Positions 1 to 11,900 of a stretch of 64,000 nucleotides of DNA are shown here, piece by piece. The notes under the pieces were generated by a model that did not search any database, was not told the DNA's origin, and saw only the letters and a list, made by a program, of their open reading frames with translations. Each line of letters begins with the position of its first letter. Within the stretch, counting starts at the first letter, position 1. The position numbers and the translations under genes are program-made. Origin of the DNA: Harmothoe impar (Eukaryota > Annelida > Polychaeta > Phyllodocida > Polynoidae); contig OX381710.1 of the NCBI GenBank assembly GCA_947462335.1, positions 39,183,204 through 39,247,203 on the forward strand, in the 5' to 3' direction.

Positions 1-128
1 TACTAAAGGTATTGATGTGTCTAATGGTGTGCTTGCTTTCAATGCGAAGGGTTGTGCACCTGTGTCACTCAGGGCAATATTGGTGTGTGAACCAAACTGT
101 ACGGAATTAACTGTGGCTCTGACATTTA

Positions 129-318
129 CAGTGAAATATCGTTATAAGGAGGACTACTGTAATAATACAATATCAAATAAACAACGTCTCGTTATAAGGA
201 TGTTTCCATGGTCCCAACTGTCTCCTCTCTCTCTATATATTCAGTATTGGTTATAAGTGTGCTTTTAAGGAGCAAATTTGTTTTGGGACAAGCCTCTTTT
301 CATAACGAGATTTCACTG
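129..318. mobile_element. pogo/Tigger-like MITE, copy 1
   Basis: The ends are inverted repeats: CAGTGAAATATCGTTATAAG on the left, and on the right a stretch reading CTTTTCATAACGAGATTTCACTG in two parts, flanked by TA on both sides. The TIR type (CAGTnAAnnTCGTTATAA) and TA target site are those of pogo/Tigger elements of the Tc1/mariner superfamily. No transposase is present in 190 bp. Related copies lie at 37682-37877 and 59089-59284. This copy sits in an intron of the first gene. Confidence 0.75.
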
Positions 319-517
319 TATACCATTGGATGACCCTACTTTATGCCTACAGGTCTGTCTTGCCCCAAGGCTCTTTATAATATATATATTATATTGAGAT
401 TTCAATGTGCACCATTGAATACTCCTACTGTGCACCTACAGCTTTGTCTTGCCCCAAGGCTCTTATACATATACATTTCACTGTATACCACATACTAACC
501 CTCCTGTGTACTTGCAG
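313..517 (+). repeat. tandem repeat containing splice-acceptor-like sequence
   Basis: Two roughly 60-bp related units (about 313-374 and 402-463) share CCATTG, ACTCCTACT/ACCCTACT and GTCTTGCCCCAAGGCTCT. Each contains a pyrimidine stretch ending in CTACAG. A third partial unit (477-517) ends in the real acceptor CTTGCAG of the exon at 518. The decoy acceptors are therefore in the same repeat context as the used one. Confidence 0.6.
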
Positions 518-3347
518 GTAGCAGTAACAGCAGCACAGACGGGGAGATGCCCATGCCGTCCGGCTGCCCCTTACCAACAGGTGCCTTCACAGCACCCCCA
601 CCCCCACCTCCCCCCGCTCCTCCAGTACCACCGGGCCCGCTCCACAACAGCATGGCACCCTCCCCCTTCCTGTTCCCACCCCCGACCACCGTGAGTCAGA
701 CTCAGGTGCCCTTCAGCCCCTACCTGGTGGTACCCCATGTGGACAACTCGGCTCCTATTAACGTCAACGCTAAGAGCAGCTCGGACCCTAAAGGCACCGA
801 CCTGCCCATGAATGGTGAGCAACTCAGAATAATATCATTAATAAGTGTATTCTTTGTGCATGCTCTCATATGGGCATATATGGTTTGCCTTTGTGCTATA
901 TCTATACAGAAGTTAATACTTTATAAAGCAACAAAATATACGATCTGATGTCAAAAATGTCAACGGGGACATGGAATAGCTAGACTGCTTAGAAGCTGGC
1001 ATGGATTGATGGGAAATACGTGTGTATATGCAAGAAAGACAGTGTTTCCTCCGCTACTATACTGGGAACTATATATAATACTCCAACTTAAGGAAAGAAC
1101 TACAAAGTGTAACACGATGTGTTTTTCTTTCAGACATTGCGACACTACGGTTTTTCTTCAACCTCGGACTGGAGGTGAGTTAAATTATCATTTCTAAATT
1201 GTAGGAATAAGAGAAAACAGCTCGACCACCACATGTACCCTGTTCAATCACTGGCATTTGATTTACTTTTTGATGGGCAATGCCCACTTTGCATGCCCTC
1301 TCGGTTGAGGGTCAAGCCAGATTGAGGGACGAGAATGCTCCCGGGAGAATGCTGCAGCAGTATCATATATATGGTAGAAACAACGCCAAGTATCAGTTGT
1401 CAATGTTATCATTTGTGTTGAGCCAAGAGTTGCCCAGACAGGTAATACATTGATGAAGTTTATACTTTGGCGTTGGGCAGGAATTTGCCCAGACAGTTTA
1501 ATGTTGATGAAGTTTATACGTCAATGAGTTTTATACATTGATGAAGTTTATAAACGTTGATGAAGTTTATAAACGTTGATGAAGTTTATATACGTTGATG
1601 AAGTTTATATACGATGATGAAGTGTCTACGGTGATGAAGTTTCTACGTTGATGAAGTTTCTATGTTGATGAAGTTTCTAGGTTGATGAGGTTTCTAGGTT
1701 GATGAGGTTTCTTCGTTGGTGTTGAGCGTGTTGCTTGTGTCTTTGCAGTACTACCGTCTGTGTATGCTGTTCCAGCTGCAGCAGCAGCAGCAATACGCCG
1801 CCTACCTGGGCTCCCAGCAGATGGCCGCAGCCGCCGCCGCCGGACCGGTCCCGCCGCTCGATGGTGCCATCTATGTCGGTGATCTCGAAGATATTCAGGG
1901 TCAGTCTAGTTCTAAGGAAGGCCCCTCTAATAGTGATAAGACTGTGCCAAAGGACAAGCAAAAGCAAAAATCTGAAAAGGTTGCTGCGGAGAAGCCCGCA
2001 GAGCCTGAGGTGGTGTCGAAGGGAGGGAGTGCGGAGAAGAGTGCCACAGTGGGGACAGTGGAGTCTGCTGCAAAAGGAAAGAAGGAAACTGTGGATGTAA
2101 AAGACAGTGATAGTAAAGTGAAAGTTGGCCAGTCTTTGCATTGTGAAGACACGGCTGTTGACAGCGGGTGTGCCTCTGACGTCAGTACAGATGGTTCTCC
2201 GGTAACTGATGAGTGTTTTGATGCGAGCCGCGTGCCCTGCCTCTTTGATAACCACTCCGATAATAGCGACAGTCAAAGTAACTTGCCGGCCGACTCGCAT
2301 AGTGACAGCTCTTCGCAGCACTCAACGTCCAACCTGAGTGTTCTGAGTAGTAGTAGTGGCTCAGACTGCAGTAGTGTCAGCAGTCTGCCCTTCCAAAAGC
2401 CATACTATACACCTCTACGGTCTCGCAGTTCTCCAAAACTCATGAAACCCCTAAAAGACATTCCACCCCGCTTCCAGAAGATGCTCTCGTGCAACCCGGC
2501 TATCCGACAAGACCAGTTTGAAGGCCAGCCCATCATGCGGCAGGCGTTCCATGGCAATGGCCATCACCACCACAAGCCTAAATCGGTGGTGGTTTCAGCC
2601 AACAACCTCAATGACCTCCCTACTTACCACAGTTTTAACCCCCATGCTGAAAGCTTTGTTCCCCGGCAGTCTGTTAGTACTAACCCCTGTTCCAGTACTA
2701 ACTCCTCTTCCTGCACGCGTTCTAACTCTAGTTCAAGCATGTACAGTACCTGCCCAACCAGTTCAGATATGACTGGTGTACCGCCCTCTGAGTGTTGCTC
2801 GACGAGCAGCTCAGAGAGCGGCTCGGCAGGAGTTGGCGATGGCTCGGTGGTAAGCTGGACTGCCCCTCCCCCTACTAGTCAGAACGTGCCTGCTGCGTCA
2901 GGACCCATTGCCCCAACCTACACCATCCATATCCACTCAGCCGGCTGTACCATCGAGCCCGCCGCCGGTGTGTGTTCACTCAGCGGTAACCACTGCCTTT
3001 CTGCTGCCACCCCCGCAGGTTCCTACGCCGTCTCCAACGCCCTGCCCGCTGCCCCGGCCAACACCACCTATATAACCCAAGACCCCAGTGCCGCAGCAGC
3101 CCATAGCATAGTACCTGCTGCTGCCCCTGTGGCCACAGGTGCCCCTGCCCCACCACCACCTGCTCCTCCAGGGGGTATAGTCTACTACTGCCAGCAGCAG
3201 CAACAGCCACAGCCGCAGCAGCATCCAGAGAGTTACACCTACAGTGCCACCACGTACACATTGCCTGCCCCCCAGGCCACCTCTCAGTATGTGTACACCG
3301 CCCCTGCCACAGGCTACCAGACCTATGACAACTATGCCTACTCCTGA
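518..3347 (+). CDS. 3' part of an unidentified Pro/Ser/Gln-rich low-complexity protein
   Basis: Three coding exons are visible: 518-814, 1134-1174 and 1749-3347. Each has AG/GT borders and the phases match, giving 644 residues to the TGA at 3345-3347; the 5' end lies left of the window. The first exon has a long polyproline tract and ends near residues DLPMN. The 41-bp exon gives IATLRFFFNLGLE and joins YYRLCMLFQ, the only segment that looks folded. A poly-Gln and poly-Ala stretch follows, then a charged Lys/Glu region, very Ser-rich segments, a basic KPLKDIPPRFQK motif, a Pro/Ala tail and a Tyr-rich C-terminus ending YDNYAYS. This resembles the disordered tail of an RNA-associated or scaffold protein. 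I considered OTUD4/ALG13-type tails but cannot support either. Coding status is firm because the 1.6-kb terminal frame is open; function is not assigned. Confidence 0.85.
1500..1735 (+). repeat. 20-bp minisatellite next to a splice acceptor
   Basis: About ten imperfect copies of a unit like GTTGATGAAGTTTATATAC fill the end of the intron, up to about 15 bp before the acceptor at 1748. Later copies drift to TTTCTACG and TTTCTAGG. It adds T-rich sequence close to the terminal exon and may have displaced the ancestral branch-point region. Confidence 0.8.
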
Positions 3348-5340
3348 TCACCCAGCACACATGCTTAATTATGGTATCACCAAACTGTGTTAAATACCAG
3401 TGCTTAATGCTGTAACATGACCCTTGCTTCCTAATACAGTAACTGTTAAATAGTATATATAGAATATAGGGGCCAGCTGAGACTGAGGTGATGCCGAACC
3501 CTTAATATTTAGCTTGGATTTTTCTTGGTCCTTTTGACATTTTAATATGCTTCAAATTGGGTTTACTTGCACAGCGATTTAAACACGATTTTACTGCCTC
3601 TGTACTTCCAGTTTTATGTGTGGTGTGGTCTCTGTAAGCCTACTAGGGTAAGGGTATCAAGTAGAAACATCTCTTAACATTAACATAGAAAGTAACTTGT
3701 ATTATACAGTGAGCAAGAAATTCCACTACCGGTACATGTAGATGGAAATCACTAGGTTCTGCCTAATAAGTGCCCTATACATTAACCATGTAACCTATGC
3801 CCTTTTGGTCACAACATGACTTTACAGAGCGAGCAACGGTCCAGAAACCATTATACGGCTGACATGACTAACCAGAATTGTATCGTATTAACTTGTAGTC
3901 TTTGAAACAAGATCTCGTTAACATTTACCACAGATGTGCACAAGCCATATATTCACAGTAACAGTTAGCTGTATAGCTGCAAATTGTCCATAGGCTGGTA
4001 AATGGGTAAGAATCACTATTTTTGCCAACTGCGTTGGAACTATTTTATTGCATTGGTGTCTGCTACTTGTTTGGTATATTTGTTATTTGTGATACAAGAT
4101 ACAACAGGAACAAGATAGTACCGATGTATGTAAAGTGAAGCGTCTGACCTTAGGTGAGGCTTAATATGATACATTGCGAGTACAATGTAAAGCGCGTCTA
4201 GATTGACCTGTGTTACAGAATCTTCTATTTATCTAGATTTCTATATTTACCTATGTTATTAATATCTATGTTTGGTACCCTTTGTTGGCTCCAGCTAGTG
4301 AAGTATCTATTCATGGTTTGCGTATAAGCAAACTCTTGACAAATATTCCTAGACTGTATAATTTAGATGTATATTATACTATATTCAACAGTAGAGTTTG
4401 TGTTCAACAGTTTAATATATTAGTTATGGTTGTGGTATGGTTGTGTCACTACTTGCAGTTGGTGTCCGGTTTACATTCCACTTATTATGTAGCAGTGTCT
4501 CGTGTTATATATCATAATGAACCAGTGTATATCATGGTTCCATTCTCCTGTGACAATATCAGTACAAAAGCTATATATACAGTGTATCCACCCACAAGTG
4601 TGCCACAACACAACACATAGTGATAACACAATGTCAACACAGTGATAACACAATGTAACACAAGCTAGCTGCAGTGCAATGTTGAGTAGGAAGCTGTAGT
4701 TTCCTAAACCGTGGCCAAGGTGTTTTTTGTACTGTACAGCTTAAACACAAAGTACATTACTGATCTGATTATAACATATATATGTACTTAAGTCAACTTT
4801 TGACGGAATGGATAAGAGTGTATAAAGATAAAGCGTGTGTAAGCAATTGCAGATATTATATTCCTTCACTGCTAGACTGAGAACCCGAGAAGCATTGTAT
4901 CGGCTATAGATTATTGTTATATATCATGCAGTTGCTATTCCTAGTAAAAGCAGAGCACACCATGTGTACACGTATTTGAGTGTGAATATGCGCATTTCCC
5001 ACTGGTGTGCTAGTCATGAAGTAAACAAGTCATGTCACTAGTGTATTATAATATATTACAAGGTGCCCAGAGGAGTGGCTTTGTTTCATCTTAATTAAAC
5101 TACCTATACAGAGAAGCCTGTAATGATATTGAAAACAGCCAGGTAGAGGCAAGAAGTACACCCTTACACCTATGCTGCTGATGATAAAATAGTCTCATTG
5201 AGTTCCCACCAAATCTGAGGCAATGAGATGTGTGAAATTTGGCTTACTACTGTAAGTAAAACACTGGTTTGTACTGTTGATTGGCTTTACTGGATTTCTA
5301 TGTATACACCTAATAATATACATCTATATATCTAAATAAA
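3348..5340 (+). other. probable 3' UTR of the first gene
   Basis: No open frame or splice-bounded exon is convincing here. An AATAAA hexamer at 5335-5340 follows about 2 kb of AT-rich sequence, which would be a usual length for such a gene. A second candidate hexamer lies near 5455. The exact cleavage site cannot be read without transcripts. Confidence 0.45.
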
Positions 5341-7565
5341 GTTGTGTTGTACACATAGTACCAGGATGTAGCTCGTATGGATGTAATCACGTGGTGTTCA
5401 CAGTGTTATCAGTTCACATACGGGGATGTATTAAAGACATATATAATATATTCAAATAAATTCTCAACAGCAACAGTACGACAGATGTTACATATCCTGT
5501 CAGATGCTATACCTAGTTGTATACCATAGTGCCCCTCGTATTTCAAGTGCTACACTATGTAGATGTGTAACAAGAAATAGTAACATATCAGAAGCTACTA
5601 TCAGACAGAAGTAAGTCTTGCGCTGTGCCCAGTGATCTTGACTGCGTTTTCATGCAACCTTCTTGAGTGAAAACATTGAAACTCACAGGTAATGAAGTAC
5701 TGCGATTAGTAGTGCAGTGTGATTTGAAGTTCGCTCCGAAAACCAAGCTAAGTCTATAGTTGGATTATTTGGATACATCCTGCTGACCAGATTCTTTCAA
5801 CTAGCAATAACTGCATCTCATATGAACATTACTGGCTACGGTATTGATATTGTGCAAAACTGACAGATTTGTTAATGTTGAAACTGATCAAAAGATTTAT
5901 TGTTGATGTCACTTGTTCATTTCTGTACAAGTGTTCAGGTTATAAGATATACATAGTAGTGGTAGGTGTCGTAATGACAGTTGTAGCAAGCACAATTTAT
6001 TCTCTGCAGTGCACAGTTTATTGCATAAATTGTTCTGGTTCTTGGAGATTTGAAATTATACTGTTCTATTTTAAGCAGCCTTATGTGAACCCGAGGACAT
6101 GATGACTTTCAGTAGGCGTACAATAATGCTCTTTGTCATTCTTTGTGTACGTGCCATGAAGTGAATACAGCTAAATGGATTATCAGTGAAATATCCAGCC
6201 TCAATGTTTTACTTAATGAATGTCTTCAAATCGCAGGCGTGTTTTACATGATGTCATGTTTCTTAAAAATGGAATAAGTGTCTGAAAATCTGCTGGAAAA
6301 AACAGAAGAAAAAAGTACCCCTCAGGTCTTTATTGACTGATACATTTATATATCTGGTGAAAAAAGTACCCCTCAGGTCATTATTGACCGATACATTTAT
6401 ACAGACATGTGTCAAGTGCTATATGAGCTACACTGAATTTTGTGTCCAGATTCTCAAGGTAAATGTTAAAATATGTCTCAAACCTTAATTCAAATTCACA
6501 ATTAACGATGTATTTACCGAGAGGGCCTTACTAAAAGGGTGCCATTGATCGGCATGCTTATATCAGGTATGTAGTAAATCAGATGAAGTTTACCCCATGG
6601 AATATTGTCAAAAATGGTATCATTTATGGCAATGTTTGCATGATTCAACATTCTCGAAATGGAATGATTGCTCGATTTCTCAGGTAAATTAGACGAGTTC
6701 AAATCATCATGCAAGTTTGATAGAATAAGAGTATTTGCCCAAAATATCAAAGGCACCTTTACTTAAATTCTAATCCTCTTTATGAAAAAAAACAAAACAT
6801 TTTGAACAATAGAGGTCTAATATCTTATGGTGACTTTGCATGTCATGTTTATACGTGTATATGTATTGGACATGGAGATGAATTATAGAAACTACCGCAT
6901 TCTATAAATGAGTTTCCTTGGGTTTGAGATCTGCGTTATGATATAGTAATTTAGTAAGTTTTAGGTTTTAAGGTGTTCTAGGGTTTGTAAATCATTACCG
7001 GATATAATCATTCCAAGCTCGTCTGACTTGCTCACTGTAATTAGTGGCATTTTAATTCGGAAAGTTTTCGTATTTGCAGACATATATTTTTACACAGAGT
7101 GATCCACATTAGGATTTCACAGATTTTTATCATTCTTAAAATTAACCTCACCTTTACCTTTACAATGTGTTTCTATCTATGACTAACGATGGGTGATTAT
7201 CTTTGGATAGCTTCGACTATCTCAGATCATGTAACGTAGAAAAGAGCAAACAGGATTTGTAGAATCACTTCTGTGACTTTCATCTGATAATATTTGTTGA
7301 ACCATGTTAAATAGATGATAAGTTTTAGAGTTTGAGAACACTATTTAAGGCTTTAACCAAATGTGTAGACTTCACATGAACAACTGCTGTCATAAACTTG
7401 AGACCTGACTTTTAAAGCAGGCCAAAGAACCAGAGGAAGAACCAGACTATACCTATCATGCGCTCATGTAATGCAGCTTTTGAATAAAAATGTTAAATCT
7501 AACATGTTTATCTGTGTGCTGTCTTTTGTTGATCGAACTTGGAATTTTCTTTATACTATCGTGAC
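5341..7565. other. intergenic, no gene seen
   Basis: This AT-rich stretch lies between the 3' ends of the first gene (plus) and EXOSC8 (minus). Only short random frames occur. A 42-bp direct duplication is present at 6308-6401 and is listed separately. Confidence 0.5.
6308..6401. repeat. short tandem duplication
   Basis: Two 42-bp copies (6309-6350 and 6360-6401) share AAAAAAGTACCCCTCAGGTC, then TTATTGAC and GATACATTTATA, with three or fewer differences. They are separated by about 9 bp. This is a recent local duplication with no coding content. Confidence 0.8.
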
Positions 7566-7573
7566 TTCTAGTA

Positions 7574-7985
7574 CAGGGATGCCAAGTGTTACGATTTTTT
7601 TCATAATTTTACGATTTTTTACCCCAATTACGACCATTACGATTTCTGCCTGCAAATTACGATTTTTTGGAATTTTTGAAGTGTGTATACAAAAGGGCCT
7701 AGGAGGGGATATCCCTCCACTTTAAGCTAAGGGGTAGAAAAAGGGTAGGGGAAAAAAGGGTCCCCTTCTTTTGAAACTGCCTACAATTTTGTCTACTTTA
7801 GTATGAAGTAGGCAATAATTATTACATATGAAGCATAAAGCACAACCCTATGTGGACAGCATTTTAAAGGACATAAGCCTACCGTTACGATTTTCTTTTA
7901 CGATTTCAAGCAAAAATTGTTACGATTTTGGGGTCCAAAAATCCTAATAATTACGATTATGGGGTGAGGTAACTTGGCATCCCTG
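7574..7985. mobile_element. hAT-like MITE
   Basis: The terminal inverted repeats are CAGGGATGCCAAGT on the left and ACTTGGCATCCCTG on the right. Eight-base flanks TTCTAGTA (7566-7573) and TTCTAGTC (7986-7993) match at 7 of 8 positions. A CAGGG terminus with an 8-bp target duplication is the hAT signature. The interior is rich in TTACGATTT words in direct and inverted order. At 412 bp it cannot encode a transposase. Confidence 0.8.
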
Positions 7986-7993
7986 TTCTAGTC

Positions 7994-8921
7994 ATATAAT
8001 AGTAATAAAATATTAACTCCTATGATTGGTACCTTAATCGGGGATCACCAACAATTTGGGAAGGCCACTTGTAACCGTAAATTTCTGCATATAACCGCCG
8101 AGACCCATTTGCCTGTAATGAACAATTAGAAGGCTGGGGGTGCAGTTTCTATTCGAGGGCTTTTGGGAGTATAAAATAGTCAACATCAGACCCCAGGTAC
8201 TGGATATGGGATATGGGGTGTGAATCCCAGTGAAAACTCTTAATTCAGAGGTGTGTTTTTTTATCCTCCTCAATGCAGTTCATTAGATTTGTGCAGATCA
8301 ATTGAGAAATTTCTCTCCCTCTATACAGGGGTGAGGGTGACTTAAGAAATATTTATAGACCAGAAGACCAAATACATGAAATTGCACCATTTGGCTTCAA
8401 GATTTTAAACATTTCAAAATATCCCAAAACTCCCGTAGTACTGTCAATGTATGTCATTTGCAAGGGCTTGGAGTAAATGCTTGCCCCGCGCATGGTCTTG
8501 TCACTTCACGCACCATCTTCAGAGGAAATTATTTCATCCATTCCAAACCCTGAGGATTTCCTCAAACTAAATGTGCAGGTAATTTGCGAATTATACGTGG
8601 GTTTTTACAAACCGGTGAATACGTCAACCCCTTATAGCCAAACTCCACTGTAGAACTTCTGGTAGGCGGTTGTGCAATATTGAATGCTGCAGTTTAATTT
8701 TTTCCCCTTATGTCTAAGATTTAGATTTTTAGTTTAATATAATGGCCTCACCCCTGTAATTGCTGTGGTGGAGTTCAGCTATCATTGAACACACTAAGAG
8801 AACTAGTCTTGAAAGAAACACTCCAACAACGTATATATACTTGATAACTGATATCTGTGTATTGACTATGTACATGGAATCATGAGGCGGTAGTTAGATG
8901 TGAAGGTATATCAGGGTGCCG
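7994..8921. other. intergenic and probable EXOSC8 3' UTR
   Basis: No gene is recognised. EXOSC8 is transcribed leftward into this stretch, so its 3' UTR must lie here. On the minus strand only a variant polyadenylation hexamer (ATTAAA, near 8692-8697) is visible, which is weak support. Confidence 0.35.
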
Positions 8922-11900
8922 CTACCTTTCTACCGCGAGCTGCGTCTCGTCTATGAGTCTTCGTACCTGGGTGGCCCTCTTGTGGGCGCGGCTGATACAC
9001 GACTGGAGCTGCTGTTCTGTCATACTGCTGCCACCTACACACAACACCAACACCACAAAACGTCACTTATTTTTAATATTAAACCATTTTTATTCATTTC
9101 CATGTTATTCGATGAAGCTGATCCGAGTTGCTACAAACTTAATTGATTTTAGAGTACCACTTTTTTTAATTAGTTGAATTTATTTTAAACCAGTTTCTTT
9201 TAATGCTTTCAAATTTCTTTTTCCTAATATTAGTAGTAGGAATACACATTATTGCATATATTTGTACGAAGCACTGTGGGACAAATAGTATTCCTATAAC
9301 TATAGCTTCATAAAGTATGAGGCATCCACATGAGGTGAATTACCTGATGAAGTTGTAGGTGAACAAAGACATTATCGTATTAGGTGGGTGCACATGTACA
9401 TACCTGGTTTGTGCACCATGCAGAGTTTGTCGTCACCAGCGGTTACCACGGTCACCGTACCCGTACACAGAGACTCCTCCTCAGACGTAGGGTCCACCAG
9501 GATGATGCGGCTAAAAAACAGATATCATTGTATGTCTGGAGCAAAAACACATTAACTTAATAATAGGAATCAAAGTTGTTGAGACAGGCATAATAATCTC
9601 TGAAAAAAAGCAAGCTTTTGCCCATAGCATGTTAAACAGACAAAATGTACAAGATTTTTCAAAATTTAATTTTTAATTAAATTTAGTTAAAATTGATAAT
9701 GGAGGGAACAGCTATAATTTTGCACTTACGCGTCGAAAACTCCGAAGGAAGTGGCCACTGGCTGAACAGGTACAGGAATGGTTTTCCTCTTCTCGAGATC
9801 CACCTCGGGCAGACCGGTCTCCTCTCCTAGCGTCACTGTGGGCAGTCTCACTGCACCGGGAGCAAAGGTAAATGACGTTTAAAATGTGTGAATGACATAT
9901 CGATTAGAGGATCTATGTATAATCTATTCTCTACTACTACCACATTGAAGATCAGATTTGTCAATGACAAGCAGCTTAGTCAATTGGCCATGTATCGGAT
10001 AGCTCAATTTTTATGTAAATACCAGCAGCTCCGCTGCCGGCGAAAGTGGAGCGGGAAATTCGTGCAGACAGCGTTTGTCTGACCTAGTACACTGCACTGT
10101 GGGAATGCCTTAGCCTATCACAAATAGGGTCGGTAGTGTCGTGAAAAATCATTCTTCTAGCAGATGTTAGGTCTGTTTTTTCTACATTTATACTCAGAGA
10201 GTAGGATGGAGAGTGAGCAGACGAATTGCATTCTTGGGTAGGCTCCCGATTTCCCTGTTGTTGTTTAACAAGCTGAACCTCTAGATATCATATAATCATT
10301 TTTAACCAGACACGAATTGAATTGTTCCTGTAAATTTATCTTGATAGGGTAGACTCACCTTGGGTCAGACACATACCCCAAGACGGACACTTGAATTTGT
10401 GCTTTATCAAGCATTCTAATCTCTTTATTTGTAAATAATGCTAAAATTTACGTTGTTTTCTTCTTTTTACAAAAAACCATTAGAAGTCGTATTGTAAATA
10501 AATAACTAACAATTTCAGTATCCGTCTCAGGGTACCTGACTATGGTGAATCTGCCCTAAGCTGTATAAGAAGACATTACTTACAGTTTTTGAGGGCTGCT
10601 ATCAGGGCTATGATACAGGCGTCGTAGAGGCTGCCGTCGTGGTCCAGGCACATGAGGTCACAGTACAGCACCCACACCAGCTAATGGGAGAGACAAAGAG
10701 GTTTGTATCACACAACACCATACAACTTTTTTTTTTTACAAGGTTGCATCGCGATGTAGAAAGTAACTTTTACTGCTCGTCCTGAAAAAAACAACATAAT
10801 ACAGGAGACGTTGGCTATTGTGTTAGAAGTTACAACACAGCTTATCACATATTTTAAGAAAAGACTCATTGCAGATGAACTATATAGAACTATGATTAAA
10901 ATATTCAGAATGGCAGTGTAAGGTATATTTCAAATCATGCACACTCACCTTTCCCTCTTCGATACACAGGTCTTCTCTGTTTATACATTTTGACCTGAAA
11001 ATATGTAAAACATTAAAATGGGGAAGACTTAATTGACTTCTTTTTTTAGGGGCTTTAAACTCTGAATTTCGGAAGACAAATTTCTATAACGTATAAGCAC
11101 TATAAATATTTTACTTTTTATCAAAAAAGCAGTGGGCTATAATGTTACATATTGTCTGAGTGGCAGGTTTGTCCATCTAACAGACTCAGGCCTGTAGAGC
11201 AATAACCTCTACCCAAACATGTAGTTTGTAGTACAGGATGTGTGTGACACTCACGTCTGGATAACTTGGTCCACCAGGTGACTGGCGATCTGCGCTGTGT
11301 CTGAAGGAGGGCCGGGCCGGAACTGGGGAGAGCACAGCGGGGGCAGGTCAACGTTGGGGACTGAAACCAATGTTAATGTAAACTGTTATTTGTTTAATAG
11401 AACATGTTTTGTTTTTTATATTGTTTATTTCAATGCAATAATGATCTTGATTTACAAATATCATATTCATTCAGTAATCTTGGAAAAATATTTACATTTG
11501 CATTTTATGATAGGTATACAAGCGTTTATCACATCATATAATAGTGAGAGGTGAGGAAATATATATGTACATAAGGCCACTTAAAACTGATAATCAGCTT
11601 TGCGGACACCGCGCGCATCCTCTAAAAAGGGCCACATTGGTCCTTTTTTTCACCTTTTAAGAAAAAAAAGGCCAAAAAAGGGCGCATATTAAAAAAATCA
11701 GAAGACTTGTTGCAAAAGCTGATAGTAGGGGTAGAAACGAAGTTTAAAGGGCATTTAGACCTCATTTATATGTGCAGACCATCAATTTATGCCAAAAAAA
11801 AAGAAGAAAAAAGACCCTCCCGCACCTCCAGGAAAAAGTAGATAAAAAAAAAAAAAAAAGCCTCCCTCCCTCACAGACTTTTTTTTCCAAAAAGTGTCTG

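Noticed and set aside
1677..2321. 214-codon minus-strand frame opposite the terminal exon of the first gene
   Set aside because: It is antisense to a well supported exon, has no recognisable motif, and follows from the codon composition of the plus-strand Ser/Gln-rich frame.
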